NCBI RefSeq assembly: GCF_900167185.1
Contig: NZ_FUWM01000005.1
Location: 62,001 to 126,000 of the forward strand
DNA: 64,000 nucleotides
DNA from: Selenihalanaerobacter shriftii
GTDB lineage: Bacteria > Bacillota > Halanaerobiia > Halobacteroidales > Acetohalobiaceae
Reading direction: 5' to 3'
Shown: positions 16,329 through 25,606 of the stretch, piece after piece
How positions within the stretch are numbered: the first letter of the stretch is position 1
Layout: every line of letters begins with the position of its first letter
Made by a program: the position numbers and the translations under genes
Notes under the pieces: generated by a model
Database searches by the model: none
Told to the model about the DNA's origin: nothing
The model's input: the letters and a program-made list of their open reading frames with translations, nothing else

Positions 16329-17924
16329 TTGTTAAAAGATAAAGGTTATTTATCGTTAGTATTACATGCTCATTTGCCATTTGTACGACATCCAGAACAT
16401 GAGGATTTTTTAGAAGAAAGGTGGCTATATGAAGCAATTACTGAAACTTATATTCCTTTGATAAGCCATTTTGAAAAATTGCATAAAGAAAAGATTGATT
16501 ATAGATTAACTCTTTCTTTAAGTCCTACTTTAATTACAATGTTAGCTGATCCCTTATTGCAACAACGTTATATTGAATATCTTAATCAATTACTTGAATT
16601 AGCTTCTAAAGAATTAAAGAGAACTCAAGGTCAACCTAAATTGAATCAAATTGCAAATATGTATCTTTTTAAATTTCAACAAGCTAAAGATATTTTTAGT
16701 AAATATAAGAATAATTTAGTTGCAGCTTTCAAAAAGTTTCAAGAGTTAGGCTATTTGGAGTTAATAACTTGTGGAGCAACACATGGATATCTACCATTAA
16801 TGCAAGAGAACCCAGAGTCAGTTAGAGCTCAGATTGAGTTTGCCATAAAGAATCATAAAAAACATTTTGGTCAAAAACCATCAGGAATTTGGCTACCAGA
16901 GTGTGGTTATTATCCGGGACTTGATGAAATTTTAAATGAATATGATATTAGATTCTTTGTTCTTGATACTCATGGAGTGCTATATGCTAAGCCGCAACCT
17001 AAGTATGGAGTGTTTGCCCCTATATATACTCCATCAGGAGTAGCTGCTTTTGGTAGAGATAATGATTCTGCTAAACAGGTGTGGAGTGCAGATGAAGGAT
17101 ATCCAGGTGATCATGATTATCGTGAGTATTATAGAGATATAGGTTTTGATTTACCGTTAGATTATATTCAATCTTATATTCATGAAGAAAATGTTCGAAT
17201 TAATACAGGAATTAAATACTATAAAATTACTGATGATGATTGCAAGTTAGAAGATAAAGAAATTTATAATCCGAAATTTGCTTTTAAGAAAATAAAGAGT
17301 CATGCTGCAGACTTCATTTCAAAACGAATAGAGCAGGTTGAGTACTTAGACGAATTAATAGATCGAAAACCTATGATTGTAGCTCCTTATGATGCAGAGT
17401 TGTTTGGACATTGGTGGTACGAGGGACCTAGTTTTCTGTACCATGTCATTAAAGAGGTAGCCAATGAAGGAAAGATTGAGTTAATTTCGCCTATCGATTA
17501 TTTAGAAGAATATCCAGAGAATCAAGTCTGTCAACCGCCATTGTGTAGTTGGGGGGCTAATGGTTATAATGATGTTTGGCTAAATGACAATAATGATTGG
17601 ATTTATCGCCACTTACATCAAGCAGCAGATAAAATGACAGAAATAGCTACTGAGATATCAGATCCTAATTCATTAGTCAAAAGGGCATTAAATCAGGCTG
17701 CGCGTGAATTATTATTAGCGCAAAGTAGTGACTGGGCTTTTATTATGAAAACAGGGACTATGGTAGAATATGCAGTAAAAAGAACTAAATTTCACATAAA
17801 TAACTTCTTTAATCTTTATAATCAAATTAAGACTAGTAGTATAGATGAGGGGTGGGTAGAAGAATTAGAGAATAAGAATAATATTTTTCCCGAAATTGAT
17901 TATCGGGTATATAGTAAGCAGTAA
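16329..17924 (+). CDS. GH57 1,4-alpha-glucan branching enzyme
   Basis: A 531-residue glycoside hydrolase family 57 enzyme that introduces alpha-1,6 branches in glycogen. It starts at TTG 16329 after AGGGGTGA. Family motifs: HAHLPFVRHPE at the N-terminus, the catalytic Glu in GIWLPECGY (about 187), and the catalytic Asp in PYDAELFGHWWYEGP (about 355); the C-terminal helical region with NQAARELLLAQSSDWAF is the DUF1957 branching-enzyme signature. It replaces the GH13 GlgB that many bacteria use; no GlgB is seen in the window. Same operon as DUF4912, glgC and glgA. Confidence 0.93.
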   Translation: MLKDKGYLSLVLHAHLPFVRHPEHEDFLEERWLYEAITETYIPLISHFEKLHKEKIDYRLTLSLSPTLITMLADPLLQQRYIEYLNQLLELASKELKRTQGQPKLNQIANMYLFKFQQAKDIFSKYKNNLVAAFKKFQELGYLELITCGATHGYLPLMQENPESVRAQIEFAIKNHKKHFGQKPSGIWLPECGYYPGLDEILNEYDIRFFVLDTHGVLYAKPQPKYGVFAPIYTPSGVAAFGRDNDSAKQVWSADEGYPGDHDYREYYRDIGFDLPLDYIQSYIHEENVRINTGIKYYKITDDDCKLEDKEIYNPKFAFKKIKSHAADFISKRIEQVEYLDELIDRKPMIVAPYDAELFGHWWYEGPSFLYHVIKEVANEGKIELISPIDYLEEYPENQVCQPPLCSWGANGYNDVWLNDNNDWIYRHLHQAADKMTEIATEISDPNSLVKRALNQAARELLLAQSSDWAFIMKTGTMVEYAVKRTKFHINNFFNLYNQIKTSSIDEGWVEELENKNNIFPEIDYRVYSKQ

Positions 17925-17984
17925 TAAGTAAATGATTCTTTATAATGATTATAAGTTAAATGATCTCTTAAGCGAGGTGTAATT

Positions 17985-19238
17985 ATGAATATTTTAGCAT
18001 TAATTTTAGCTGGAGGTAGAGGGAGTAGGCTAGATATCTTATCAGAGGATAGAGCTAAGCCTAGTGTGCCTTTTGGTGGTAAGTATCGTTTAATTGATTT
18101 TACTTTGAGTAACTGTGTTAATTCAGGAATTTACACTATAGGTGTTTTGACACAATATTTACCTAGATCATTGAATAAACATATTGGTATTGGGAGACCT
18201 TGGGACCTTGACCGACAGTTTGGTGGTGTAACTATTTTACAACCTTATACAGGTAGAAAAGGGGGATGGTATCAAGGTACAGCCCATGCTGTTTATTGCA
18301 ATATAAATTATATAAAAGAGATGGATCCTGAATATGTTGTTATCTTATCTGGAGACCATGTCTATAAGATGAATTATGCTGAAATGGTTTCATATCATAA
18401 GAAAAAAGGAGCTGATTTGACGATTTCAGTTAAACGAGTTCCTATGAAAGCTGCTCATCAATTTGGAATTCTAGATGTTAATGATGATATGCAAATTATA
18501 AATTTTGAAGAAAAACCAGAAGAACCCACCAGTAATTTAGCTTCAATGGGAATTTATGTTTTCAGTAAAGAGGCTTTAGTTAATAAATTAGAGGAGTTTT
18601 GTAATCAAGGAGACTCTGATTTTGGTCATCATATAATCCCAAGGATGATAGAGGATACAAATGTATTTGCTTATGAACATGAAGGCTACTGGCGAGATGT
18701 GGGAACGCTTGAGTCATTTTGGGAAGCTAATTTATCTTTAACTGGTCCTATGCCAGAAATGGATTTATATGATGAAAATTGGCAGTGGCATACTCGAAGT
18801 GAACGTAAGCCTCCGGTTAAACTTGGACCACAGGCAGAGGTTAGTGAAAGTTTACTCTCTAATGGGGCAGTTATTAATGGTAAAGTTACAAACTCTATTA
18901 TTTCTCCAGGAGTATTTATTGAGGAAGATGCTCATGTTAAAGATTCAGTTATTTTTAATAATACTACAATAAAAAAACACTCTGCAATTTGTAAAAGTAT
19001 AATTGATAAAGAAGTAATTATAGGTAAGAATACTAAGATAGGCTCTTGTAGTATTCAAGATGTTAATTTCGAACAACCAGAACTTTTACATAGTGGTTTA
19101 AGTTTAGTAGGAAAAGGGGTTCAAATTCCAAATGGTACTTTAGTTGGAGGAAATTGTAGAATCTTTCCTGGGGTTAAAGAGAAAGATTTCAGTAATAAGA
19201 ATATTAAAAATGGAAGTACGATCAGAACGCGGGATTAA
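17985..19238 (+). CDS. glgC: glucose-1-phosphate adenylyltransferase
   Basis: ADP-glucose pyrophosphorylase (417 aa), the first committed step of glycogen synthesis. N-terminal nucleotide-binding motif LILAGGRGSRLDILSEDRAKPSVPFGGKYR, GTAHAVYCN, LSGDHVYKM, IINFEEKP and YWRDVGTLESFWEAN are all family blocks. The C-terminal half is a left-handed beta-helix of hexapeptide repeats. The usual Arg/Lys residues for substrate and allosteric sites near the N-terminus are present. GCGAGGTG precedes the ATG; glgA follows after 15 bp. Confidence 0.96.
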   Translation: MNILALILAGGRGSRLDILSEDRAKPSVPFGGKYRLIDFTLSNCVNSGIYTIGVLTQYLPRSLNKHIGIGRPWDLDRQFGGVTILQPYTGRKGGWYQGTAHAVYCNINYIKEMDPEYVVILSGDHVYKMNYAEMVSYHKKKGADLTISVKRVPMKAAHQFGILDVNDDMQIINFEEKPEEPTSNLASMGIYVFSKEALVNKLEEFCNQGDSDFGHHIIPRMIEDTNVFAYEHEGYWRDVGTLESFWEANLSLTGPMPEMDLYDENWQWHTRSERKPPVKLGPQAEVSESLLSNGAVINGKVTNSIISPGVFIEEDAHVKDSVIFNNTTIKKHSAICKSIIDKEVIIGKNTKIGSCSIQDVNFEQPELLHSGLSLVGKGVQIPNGTLVGGNCRIFPGVKEKDFSNKNIKNGSTIRTRD

Positions 19239-19253
19239 AAATGGAGGGATAGT

Positions 19254-20930
19254 ATGCAAGATAAATTAAAAATCCTTTTTGTGGCTTCGGAAGTAGATCC
19301 TTTTATAAAGACAGGGGGCTTGGCTGATGTGTCAAGCTCCCTGCCCCAGGCAATTGAAGAGTTAGGTCATGATATTCGAGTAGTAATGCCTGAATATAAG
19401 CAAATTTCAGATAGATATATCAATAAGTTAGAGCATGTATTACATTATAAAACTAGGGTAGCTTGGCGTAATAATTATGTTGGAATTAATAGATTAGATA
19501 ATAACGGGATCCCAACTTATTTTGTAGATAATAAAAATTATTTCAATCGTGATACTATATATGAGGAAGAGGATCGACATATTCAGTTTGCATATTTTTG
19601 TCGAGCTGTTTTGGAGATGCTACCTAAGATTGATTTTAAACCAGATATTATACATTGTAATGATTGGCAGACAGGGCCATTGAGTATGATTTTAAAAGAT
19701 AATTACAAAATGTATGACTTTTATGAGGATATTAAGACAGTATATACAATTCATAATTTAAAGTATCAAGGGGAGTTTGGAAAAAAGATTTTAAGTGATG
19801 TATTATGTTTAGATTCTGCTCATTGGAAATCAGGAGTGCTTAAACATAATAATTTTGTGAATTATATGAAGATGGGAATTAATATGTCAGATACTGTTAC
19901 TACAGTTAGTAAGACTTATGCCAAAGAAATTACTACTCCTTATTTTGGAGAAGGATTGGATTATGTAATAAGAATGAATGAAAATGATGTATATGGAATT
20001 GTTAATGGTATTGATTATCAAAAGAATAATCCAGCTAATGACCAAAATATTTATGCTAATTATGATCTTAATAATCTAGAAGGAAAGTTAAAAAATAAGA
20101 GACAATTGCAAAAAGATATGGGTTTATCAATAAGAGATGAAGTCCCTGTGATCAGTATTGTTTCTAGATTAGTTGAACAAAAAGGACTTGATTTGGTCAA
20201 ATCTATTATTGATGATTTAATGCAAGAAGATATTCAATTAATTATTTTAGGGACAGGAGAAGAGAAATATGAACATTTTTTTCAGCAAATAGCTAAATAT
20301 TATCCGGATAAAATAGCTACTAATATTAAATATGATGTAATTTTAGCTCAGAAAATATATGCCGGAAGTGATATTTTTCTAATGCCTTCTAAATATGAGC
20401 CCTGTGGTTTAAGTCAATTAATTAGTTTAAGATATGGTACTATTCCAATAGTTAGAGAGACTGGTGGTTTGAAAGATACTATTTCTGCTTATGATGAAAT
20501 CACTAATCAGGGTAATGGCTTTAGTTTTAAAGATTATGATACTCAAGATATGTTAGACACTATTCTCCGTGCTATTAACTTTTATCATCAACCGAACATT
20601 TGGAAACAAATAGTTAAGAATGCAATGAATTCAGATTTTAGTTGGAAGAATTCAGCTCAAGAATATATTAATTTATATTATAAAACATTGGATATAGGTT
20701 CTGAAAAGATGAATGATAATATAAATATAAAAGACAATTCAAAAATTAATATTAATCTTGCTTCTATTGATGAATTAAAAGATTTAAAGGGAGTTGGAGC
20801 TGTATTAGCTAAGAATATATTAGATTATAGAAAGGAAAAAGGCCAATTTAAAGATCCAGAAGATTTAATGAAAATAGTAGGGATTGGAAAAACTAAATAT
20901 AATTTATTTAAAGATAGAGTTATAGTTTAA
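19254..20930 (+). CDS. glgA: glycogen synthase with C-terminal helix-hairpin-helix domain
   Basis: GT5 ADP-glucose glycogen synthase (558 aa). The N-terminal half has the ADP-glucose motif FIKTGGLADVSSSLPQA (about 17-33), then DIIHCNDWQTGPL and TVYTIHNLKYQGEF; the C-terminal GT-B half has EQKGLDL and PSKYEPCGLSQL. A normal GlgA would end near residue 480 (YINLYYKTL). Here a linker and about 62 more residues follow in the same frame (20742-20927), with two helix-hairpin-helix motifs of ComEA type: INLASIDELKDLKGVG and LMKIVGIGKTKYNL. No frame change separates the parts. This extension is unusual for the family and is discussed in the findings. Confidence 0.95.
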   Translation: MQDKLKILFVASEVDPFIKTGGLADVSSSLPQAIEELGHDIRVVMPEYKQISDRYINKLEHVLHYKTRVAWRNNYVGINRLDNNGIPTYFVDNKNYFNRDTIYEEEDRHIQFAYFCRAVLEMLPKIDFKPDIIHCNDWQTGPLSMILKDNYKMYDFYEDIKTVYTIHNLKYQGEFGKKILSDVLCLDSAHWKSGVLKHNNFVNYMKMGINMSDTVTTVSKTYAKEITTPYFGEGLDYVIRMNENDVYGIVNGIDYQKNNPANDQNIYANYDLNNLEGKLKNKRQLQKDMGLSIRDEVPVISIVSRLVEQKGLDLVKSIIDDLMQEDIQLIILGTGEEKYEHFFQQIAKYYPDKIATNIKYDVILAQKIYAGSDIFLMPSKYEPCGLSQLISLRYGTIPIVRETGGLKDTISAYDEITNQGNGFSFKDYDTQDMLDTILRAINFYHQPNIWKQIVKNAMNSDFSWKNSAQEYINLYYKTLDIGSEKMNDNINIKDNSKININLASIDELKDLKGVGAVLAKNILDYRKEKGQFKDPEDLMKIVGIGKTKYNLFKDRVIV

Positions 20931-21046
20931 TTAATAAAGTAATAGTTAAGTAAAATTATTCAAATGTATAAAGTAGATAGAAATATTATAAAATAATATT
21001 GAAGAGATTTTAAGTATGCTAGATTGTCAAAGCTGGGGGGATAGAA

Positions 21047-23293
21047 ATGTCGGAGACTGTGGAAGTGAAATTTACTTATAAACCGGTAATTTCAATAGAG
21101 AAAGTTAATTTAGTTGGTGATTTTAATGATTGGGACCGGCAAGCAACGCCTATGTTTGATGATAATGGGGATGGAACTTACGAGGCTACCTTAAAGGTAG
21201 AACCTGGCGAATATCAATATAAATTTTTAATTAATGAAGATAATTGGCAAAAGCCACCTGATGCTAATTATTATGTAGATGATGGGTTTGGTAATAAAAA
21301 TGGAGTAGTTAAAGTAGAAAGTTTTGAACATTTTGTCCCTCCTGCAAAGCGAGGTAATGGACAGATTACAGTTGAAGCATTAGAACATGATAATGCAGAA
21401 AAAACTTTTATTAATCCACTAGATAAGGATAAAGCTTCTATTAGATTTCGGACAAAGCGACATGATGTAGAAAGAGTTATTTTACATTATAATGATGGTC
21501 ATACAAAGGAAGTTAAGTTAGCACCATTTGTTGTTGATAATCATTTTGAATTTTATAGAGGGATTATTAATGTAGATAGCTCGAAGTTTCAATATGTATT
21601 TAAGATTCAAGACGGAGATAGAGTGATTTGGTATGATAAAGATGGATTTCAAGAAGAAAAAAAAGATAATCCGTTAAAAGAAAGTAAACTTTTTGAATAT
21701 GACTTATCAACTGTAGATATATTTAAAACCCCAGATTGGGTTAGAGATGCAATTTTTTATCAAATATTCCCTGATAGATTTTACAATGGTAATCCGGATA
21801 ATGATCCAGATAAAATAGGGATATATAAAGATAATAATAATTTATATGATGCTATAATTCCAGATTGGGAAGAAGGGGTACCTCCTAGTTCCCCAGTTAT
21901 AACTAGGGATGTTGATTTTTATGATGATAATAATGCTATTCATCCAGAGGGAGGTCACTATGTATTCTATGGTGGAGACTTACAAGGGATTGAAAAGAAA
22001 TTACCTTATCTTAAAAAATTAGGGGTCAATGCTATTTATCTTAATCCAATATTTAAAGCTACGTCTAATCACAAATATAATACAGAAGGTTATGAATTGG
22101 TTGATGATACTTTAGCGATCAAAGGTGACTTAGAAGCTTCAGAAGAATATTTAATAGAATTAATGCAGAAATTACATAAGAATGATATTAAAGTTATATT
22201 TGATGCAGTTTTTAATCATACAGGATATGAACATTGGGCATTTCAAGATATTGTAGAGAAGGGGCAAGACTCTAAATATGTAGATTGGTATCATATTAAA
22301 AGTTTTCCAATCATCCCACTACATGAACAGAATAAAGAAAATCCACCAAATTATGAATGTTGGTGGAACTTTGGTCATTTGCCACAGTTGAATACCGAAA
22401 ATTCTGAAGTACGTGAATATTTATTTGAAGTAACAAAAAAGTGGATGGACCCTAAGGGTAATGGTGATTTATCTGCTGGAATTGATGGTTGGAGATTAGA
22501 TGTTCCAAATGAAGTTAAGGATATGTACCCTGATTTTTGGAAAGAATGGAGAAAGTTTGTTAAAGAGATTAATCCAGAAATATATATTGTAGGAGAAATT
22601 TGGGATGATGCTTCTGGTTATTTACAAGGAGATGAATTTGATAGTGTAATGAATTATCGTTTTAGAGATGCAGTTGTTAGATTTATTGGATTAAATGAAA
22701 TAACTGCTGATGAATTTGCTAATGAATTAGGTAAATTACGACTGCAGTATCCAGAACAAGTTAATAAAGTTATGTTTAACTTAATAGGAAGTCATGATAC
22801 TACTAGATATTTAACTGTAATTAATGAAAATAAAGAAAGACTAAAATTAACAGCATTTTTTCAAATGACGTATCTTGGAGTCCCAGTAATTTATTATGGT
22901 GATGAGATTGGTATGAAAGGAAAAGATGGTTGTGATTGCCGCAGAACTATGATTTGGAAAGATAGAGGTTATACTAAACCAGACCAAGATATCTTAGAAC
23001 ATTATCAGAAATTAATCAAAATTAAGAAAGAAGAAGTAGCTTTACGAAGAGGGAATGTTAAACATATTGATATAAAAGATAATGAGCTTTATATTTTTAA
23101 ACGTAGCTATAAAGGAGAAGAGCTCTTAGTTATAATTAATGTTAGTGAGAATATTTTGGGATTAGATTTAAATGTAAACCAGGAGGATGGAGAATACTTA
23201 GAATTATATCAAGGAGGAAAGGTAAAAGTAGAAAACGGTGTATTAAGTATTAGGTTACCTGGAATAGCTGGAGCAATAGTTAAATTAAAGTAA
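21047..23293 (+). CDS. GH13 alpha-amylase/neopullulanase with two starch-binding-type N-terminal domains
   Basis: A 748-residue alpha-glucan hydrolase without a signal peptide, so cytoplasmic. Residues 1-95 resemble an AMPK/CBM48-type glycogen-binding domain (VNLVGDFNDWDRQATPM, YQYKFLIN). About 105-225 is a CBM34-like domain typical of neopullulanase and cyclomaltodextrinase. The GH13 barrel follows from about 235 (DAIFYQIFPDRFYNG), with VIFDAVFNH, the nucleophile Asp in GIDGWRLDVPNEV, the acid Glu in IVGEIWDD and the transition-state Asp in LIGSHDTTR. Likely debranches or shortens glycogen and maltodextrin. It begins 116 bp after glgA with no terminator between, and malQ follows. Confidence 0.92.
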   Translation: MSETVEVKFTYKPVISIEKVNLVGDFNDWDRQATPMFDDNGDGTYEATLKVEPGEYQYKFLINEDNWQKPPDANYYVDDGFGNKNGVVKVESFEHFVPPAKRGNGQITVEALEHDNAEKTFINPLDKDKASIRFRTKRHDVERVILHYNDGHTKEVKLAPFVVDNHFEFYRGIINVDSSKFQYVFKIQDGDRVIWYDKDGFQEEKKDNPLKESKLFEYDLSTVDIFKTPDWVRDAIFYQIFPDRFYNGNPDNDPDKIGIYKDNNNLYDAIIPDWEEGVPPSSPVITRDVDFYDDNNAIHPEGGHYVFYGGDLQGIEKKLPYLKKLGVNAIYLNPIFKATSNHKYNTEGYELVDDTLAIKGDLEASEEYLIELMQKLHKNDIKVIFDAVFNHTGYEHWAFQDIVEKGQDSKYVDWYHIKSFPIIPLHEQNKENPPNYECWWNFGHLPQLNTENSEVREYLFEVTKKWMDPKGNGDLSAGIDGWRLDVPNEVKDMYPDFWKEWRKFVKEINPEIYIVGEIWDDASGYLQGDEFDSVMNYRFRDAVVRFIGLNEITADEFANELGKLRLQYPEQVNKVMFNLIGSHDTTRYLTVINENKERLKLTAFFQMTYLGVPVIYYGDEIGMKGKDGCDCRRTMIWKDRGYTKPDQDILEHYQKLIKIKKEEVALRRGNVKHIDIKDNELYIFKRSYKGEELLVIINVSENILGLDLNVNQEDGEYLELYQGGKVKVENGVLSIRLPGIAGAIVKLK

Positions 23294-23343
23294 ACTATAA
23301 TAAGCTTAGATATAAATTATTATATCGAGGGGGAGAAAAGTTA

Positions 23344-24831
23344 ATGAACTTTGAAAGAAAAAGTGGTATCCTATTACATCCAACTTCATTGCCAGGGAAC
23401 TATGGAATAGGTTCTTTAGGTGATGAAGCTTATAAATTTATAGATTTTTTAATCGTAACAGAACAGAAATTGTGGCAAGTGTTTCCACTAGGACCTACAG
23501 GATATGGAGATTCTCCTTATCAATCTTTTTCTGCTTTTGCAGGAAATCCTTTATTGATTAGTTTGGATAAATTAAAAGAAGAAGAATTACTTACAGAAGA
23601 AGACTTAAATGTGGATGTTGACTTGCCTAAGGACCATGTAGATTATGGGAAAGTGATTAACTTTAAATTTCCTCTTTTAGAAAAGGCTTTTCATGAATTT
23701 AATTCCTCTACTTCTCATTTAGAGAGAAATAAGTTTGATCGGTTTTGTAAAAAAAATTCAGAATGGCTAGATAATTATGCTTTATTTATGGCTTTAAAAG
23801 AATATTTCGGAGGTAAGCCTTGGACAGAGTGGGATGATGATATAAAGTTTAGAAAGGATTCTGCTGTTGATAAATATAAAGTCGAATTAAGTGGAAGGAT
23901 CCAGTTTCAAAAATTTGTTCAGTATACTTTCTTCAAGCAGTGGTATCAGTTAAAATCTTATGCCAATCAAAATTGTATTAATATTATTGGAGATATGCCT
24001 ATTTTTGTCGCTTTTGATAGTGCAGACGTTTGGGCTAATCCTGAAATTTTTGAATTAGATAGAGAGGGAAATCCTATAAATGTAGCCGGAGTACCTCCAG
24101 ATTATTTTAGTAAAACCGGGCAGTTATGGGGTAATCCGTTATATGATTGGAATAAATTAAAAGATAGGGGTTATAAGTGGTGGATAGATAGATTTAATGC
24201 AATGTTGGACTTAGTAGATGTAGTTCGACTAGACCATTTTAGAGGGTTTGCTGCTTATTGGGCTGTGCCTTATGGTGAAGATACAGCAGTTAATGGAGAA
24301 TGGGTAGAAGGTCCAGGAGAGGATTTCTTTAAAACAATAGAAGATGAGCTAGGAGAACTACCAATTATTGCTGAAGATTTAGGAGTAATTACACCAGACG
24401 TTGAGAAGTTAAGGGATGATTTTGAATTTCCAGGAATGAATATTTTACAATTTGCTTTTGATTCTCAAGAAGATAATGAATATTTACCACATAATTATTC
24501 AAGAAATTCTGTGGTTTATACAGGAACACATGATAATGACACTATTTTAGGGTGGTATCAAAAAGCAAGTTCTGAGGTTCAAAATTATACTCAAGAATAT
24601 TTAAATGCTAATAGTAATGAAATTTGTTGGGACTTCTTAGGAGCAGCTTGGTCCTCTGTTGCAACATTTGCTATAGCACCTTTACAGGATGTTTTATGCT
24701 TAGATAGTGAAGCTAGAATGAATACTCCAGGTCAGGCAGTAGGAAATTGGCAATGGAGGTATAGAGAAGATATGTTAACGGATGATGTAGTGAATAATCT
24801 TAAAAAGTTAACTCAATTGTACTATAGGTAA
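23344..24831 (+). CDS. malQ: 4-alpha-glucanotransferase (GH77)
   Basis: Amylomaltase (495 aa) that redistributes glucose units among malto-oligosaccharides. Family blocks: GILLHPTSLPGNYGIGSLG at the N-terminus, GPTGYGDSPYQSFSAFAGNPLLI, the nucleophile Asp in VVRLDHFRGF (about 295), the acid Glu in IIAEDLG (about 342), and YTGTHDNDTILGW. It ends with PGQAVGNWQWRY as in typical MalQ. Last gene of the glycogen cluster; GAGGGGGAG precedes the ATG. No clear terminator lies between it and the B12 riboswitch. Confidence 0.96.
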   Translation: MNFERKSGILLHPTSLPGNYGIGSLGDEAYKFIDFLIVTEQKLWQVFPLGPTGYGDSPYQSFSAFAGNPLLISLDKLKEEELLTEEDLNVDVDLPKDHVDYGKVINFKFPLLEKAFHEFNSSTSHLERNKFDRFCKKNSEWLDNYALFMALKEYFGGKPWTEWDDDIKFRKDSAVDKYKVELSGRIQFQKFVQYTFFKQWYQLKSYANQNCINIIGDMPIFVAFDSADVWANPEIFELDREGNPINVAGVPPDYFSKTGQLWGNPLYDWNKLKDRGYKWWIDRFNAMLDLVDVVRLDHFRGFAAYWAVPYGEDTAVNGEWVEGPGEDFFKTIEDELGELPIIAEDLGVITPDVEKLRDDFEFPGMNILQFAFDSQEDNEYLPHNYSRNSVVYTGTHDNDTILGWYQKASSEVQNYTQEYLNANSNEICWDFLGAAWSSVATFAIAPLQDVLCLDSEARMNTPGQAVGNWQWRYREDMLTDDVVNNLKKLTQLYYR

Positions 24832-24866
24832 TTAAGTTAAATAATATTTGTTTTTTTAATCACAAG

Positions 24867-24895
24867 GAAGGACTTTCTTATTAACTAAAGAATAA
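24867..24895 (+). promoter_or_regulatory. sigma-H-like promoter ahead of the cobalamin synthesis operon
   Basis: GAAGGACTT (24867-24875), 11 bp, and AAAGAATAA (24887-24895). Spacing and flanks match the element at 2317-2345: both have a T-run and ATCACAA upstream and share GTGTAATAA about 13-16 bases downstream. It fits the sigma-H consensus except for one C in the -35 tail. Confidence 0.5.
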
Positions 24896-24956
24896 TATAG
24901 TTAGAGTGTAATAATATGGAGCAGACTAGAGAGAAACTGTAAAAAAGAATATAAGC

Positions 24957-25126
24957 ACTTAGGTGCCTTTCAGAGTGAGTTTGAGAGGAGAATAGGGAAT
25001 CAGGTGAAAATCCTGAGCGGGCCCGCCACTGTGACTAGTTTGTTACGTTTAATGTTAAAACTAGAAGTCAGGAGACCTGCCTAAGTGTTGACCTACTAGA
25101 TCTTCGGTGGCAAAGAAGGGTAGGGG
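24957..25126 (+). promoter_or_regulatory. cobalamin (B12) riboswitch controlling the cobalamin synthesis operon
   Basis: Same aptamer class as at 2393-2606. In order: TAGGTGCC at about 24960, AGGAGAATAGGGAA at 24987, the B12 box GGGCCCGCCACTG at about 25019, AAGTCAGGAGACCTGCC at about 25066, and a closing arm near 25120. A terminator follows at 25166-25199. Between aptamer and terminator lies a small palindrome (ATGTTATATAACAT, 25128-25141) that may take part in the switch. Confidence 0.95.
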
Positions 25127-25165
25127 ATGTTATATAACATAATGTTATATAAATTTTAGGCTAAA

Positions 25166-25199
25166 AATCCTCAATCTACATCGAGATTGAGGATTTTTT
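25166..25199 (+). terminator. riboswitch expression-platform terminator
   Basis: AATCCTCAATCT (25166-25177) pairs perfectly with AGATTGAGGATT (25184-25195), followed by TTTT. It lies 40 bp before cbiX, so bound cobalamin would stop transcription of the whole pathway operon. Confidence 0.9.
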
Positions 25200-25238
25200 A
25201 TTTTAAATTTTAATTTTAAAACTGAAAGGATGATATTA

Positions 25239-25604
25239 ATGAAAACAGGAGTAATTATTTTAGGACACGGAAGTAAGGCAGAGGAGTCAAATCAAGCATT
25301 TCACGAGTTTTGTCAAATGACTGAAGAAAGTTTGAATTATGATCTTGTAACTGGATGTGCTTTGCAGTTTGCTGAACCACGTTTAAATGATGCTGTAGCA
25401 GATGCAGTAGAAGTAGGGATGGAGCGATTAATAGTAGTTCCACTATTTCTTTTTCCAGGTAATCATGTTCAAAAAGATGTACCAAAAGCATTAGATAAAT
25501 TAAAAGAAGAGTATACAGATGTTGAATTTATTTATGCAGATCATATAGGAAGTGATGATAGGTTAACGGAGATAGTTGCTGATAGAATTAAGGAGGTAGT
25601 TTAA
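25239..25604 (+). CDS. cbiX: sirohydrochlorin cobaltochelatase, short single-domain CbiX
   Basis: Inserts Co2+ into sirohydrochlorin, the first dedicated step of the anaerobic B12 pathway. The 121-residue length is that of the homodimeric CbiX-S form. The N-terminal VIILGHGSKAEESN carries one metal-site His and PLFLFPGNHVQKDVP the second. I chose ATG 25239, 8 bases after AAAGGA, rather than the ATG at 25230, which overlaps it. First gene of the riboswitch-controlled operon; cbiC follows after 2 bp. Confidence 0.93.
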   Translation: MKTGVIILGHGSKAEESNQAFHEFCQMTEESLNYDLVTGCALQFAEPRLNDAVADAVEVGMERLIVVPLFLFPGNHVQKDVPKALDKLKEEYTDVEFIYADHIGSDDRLTEIVADRIKEVV

Positions 25605-25606
25605 AT

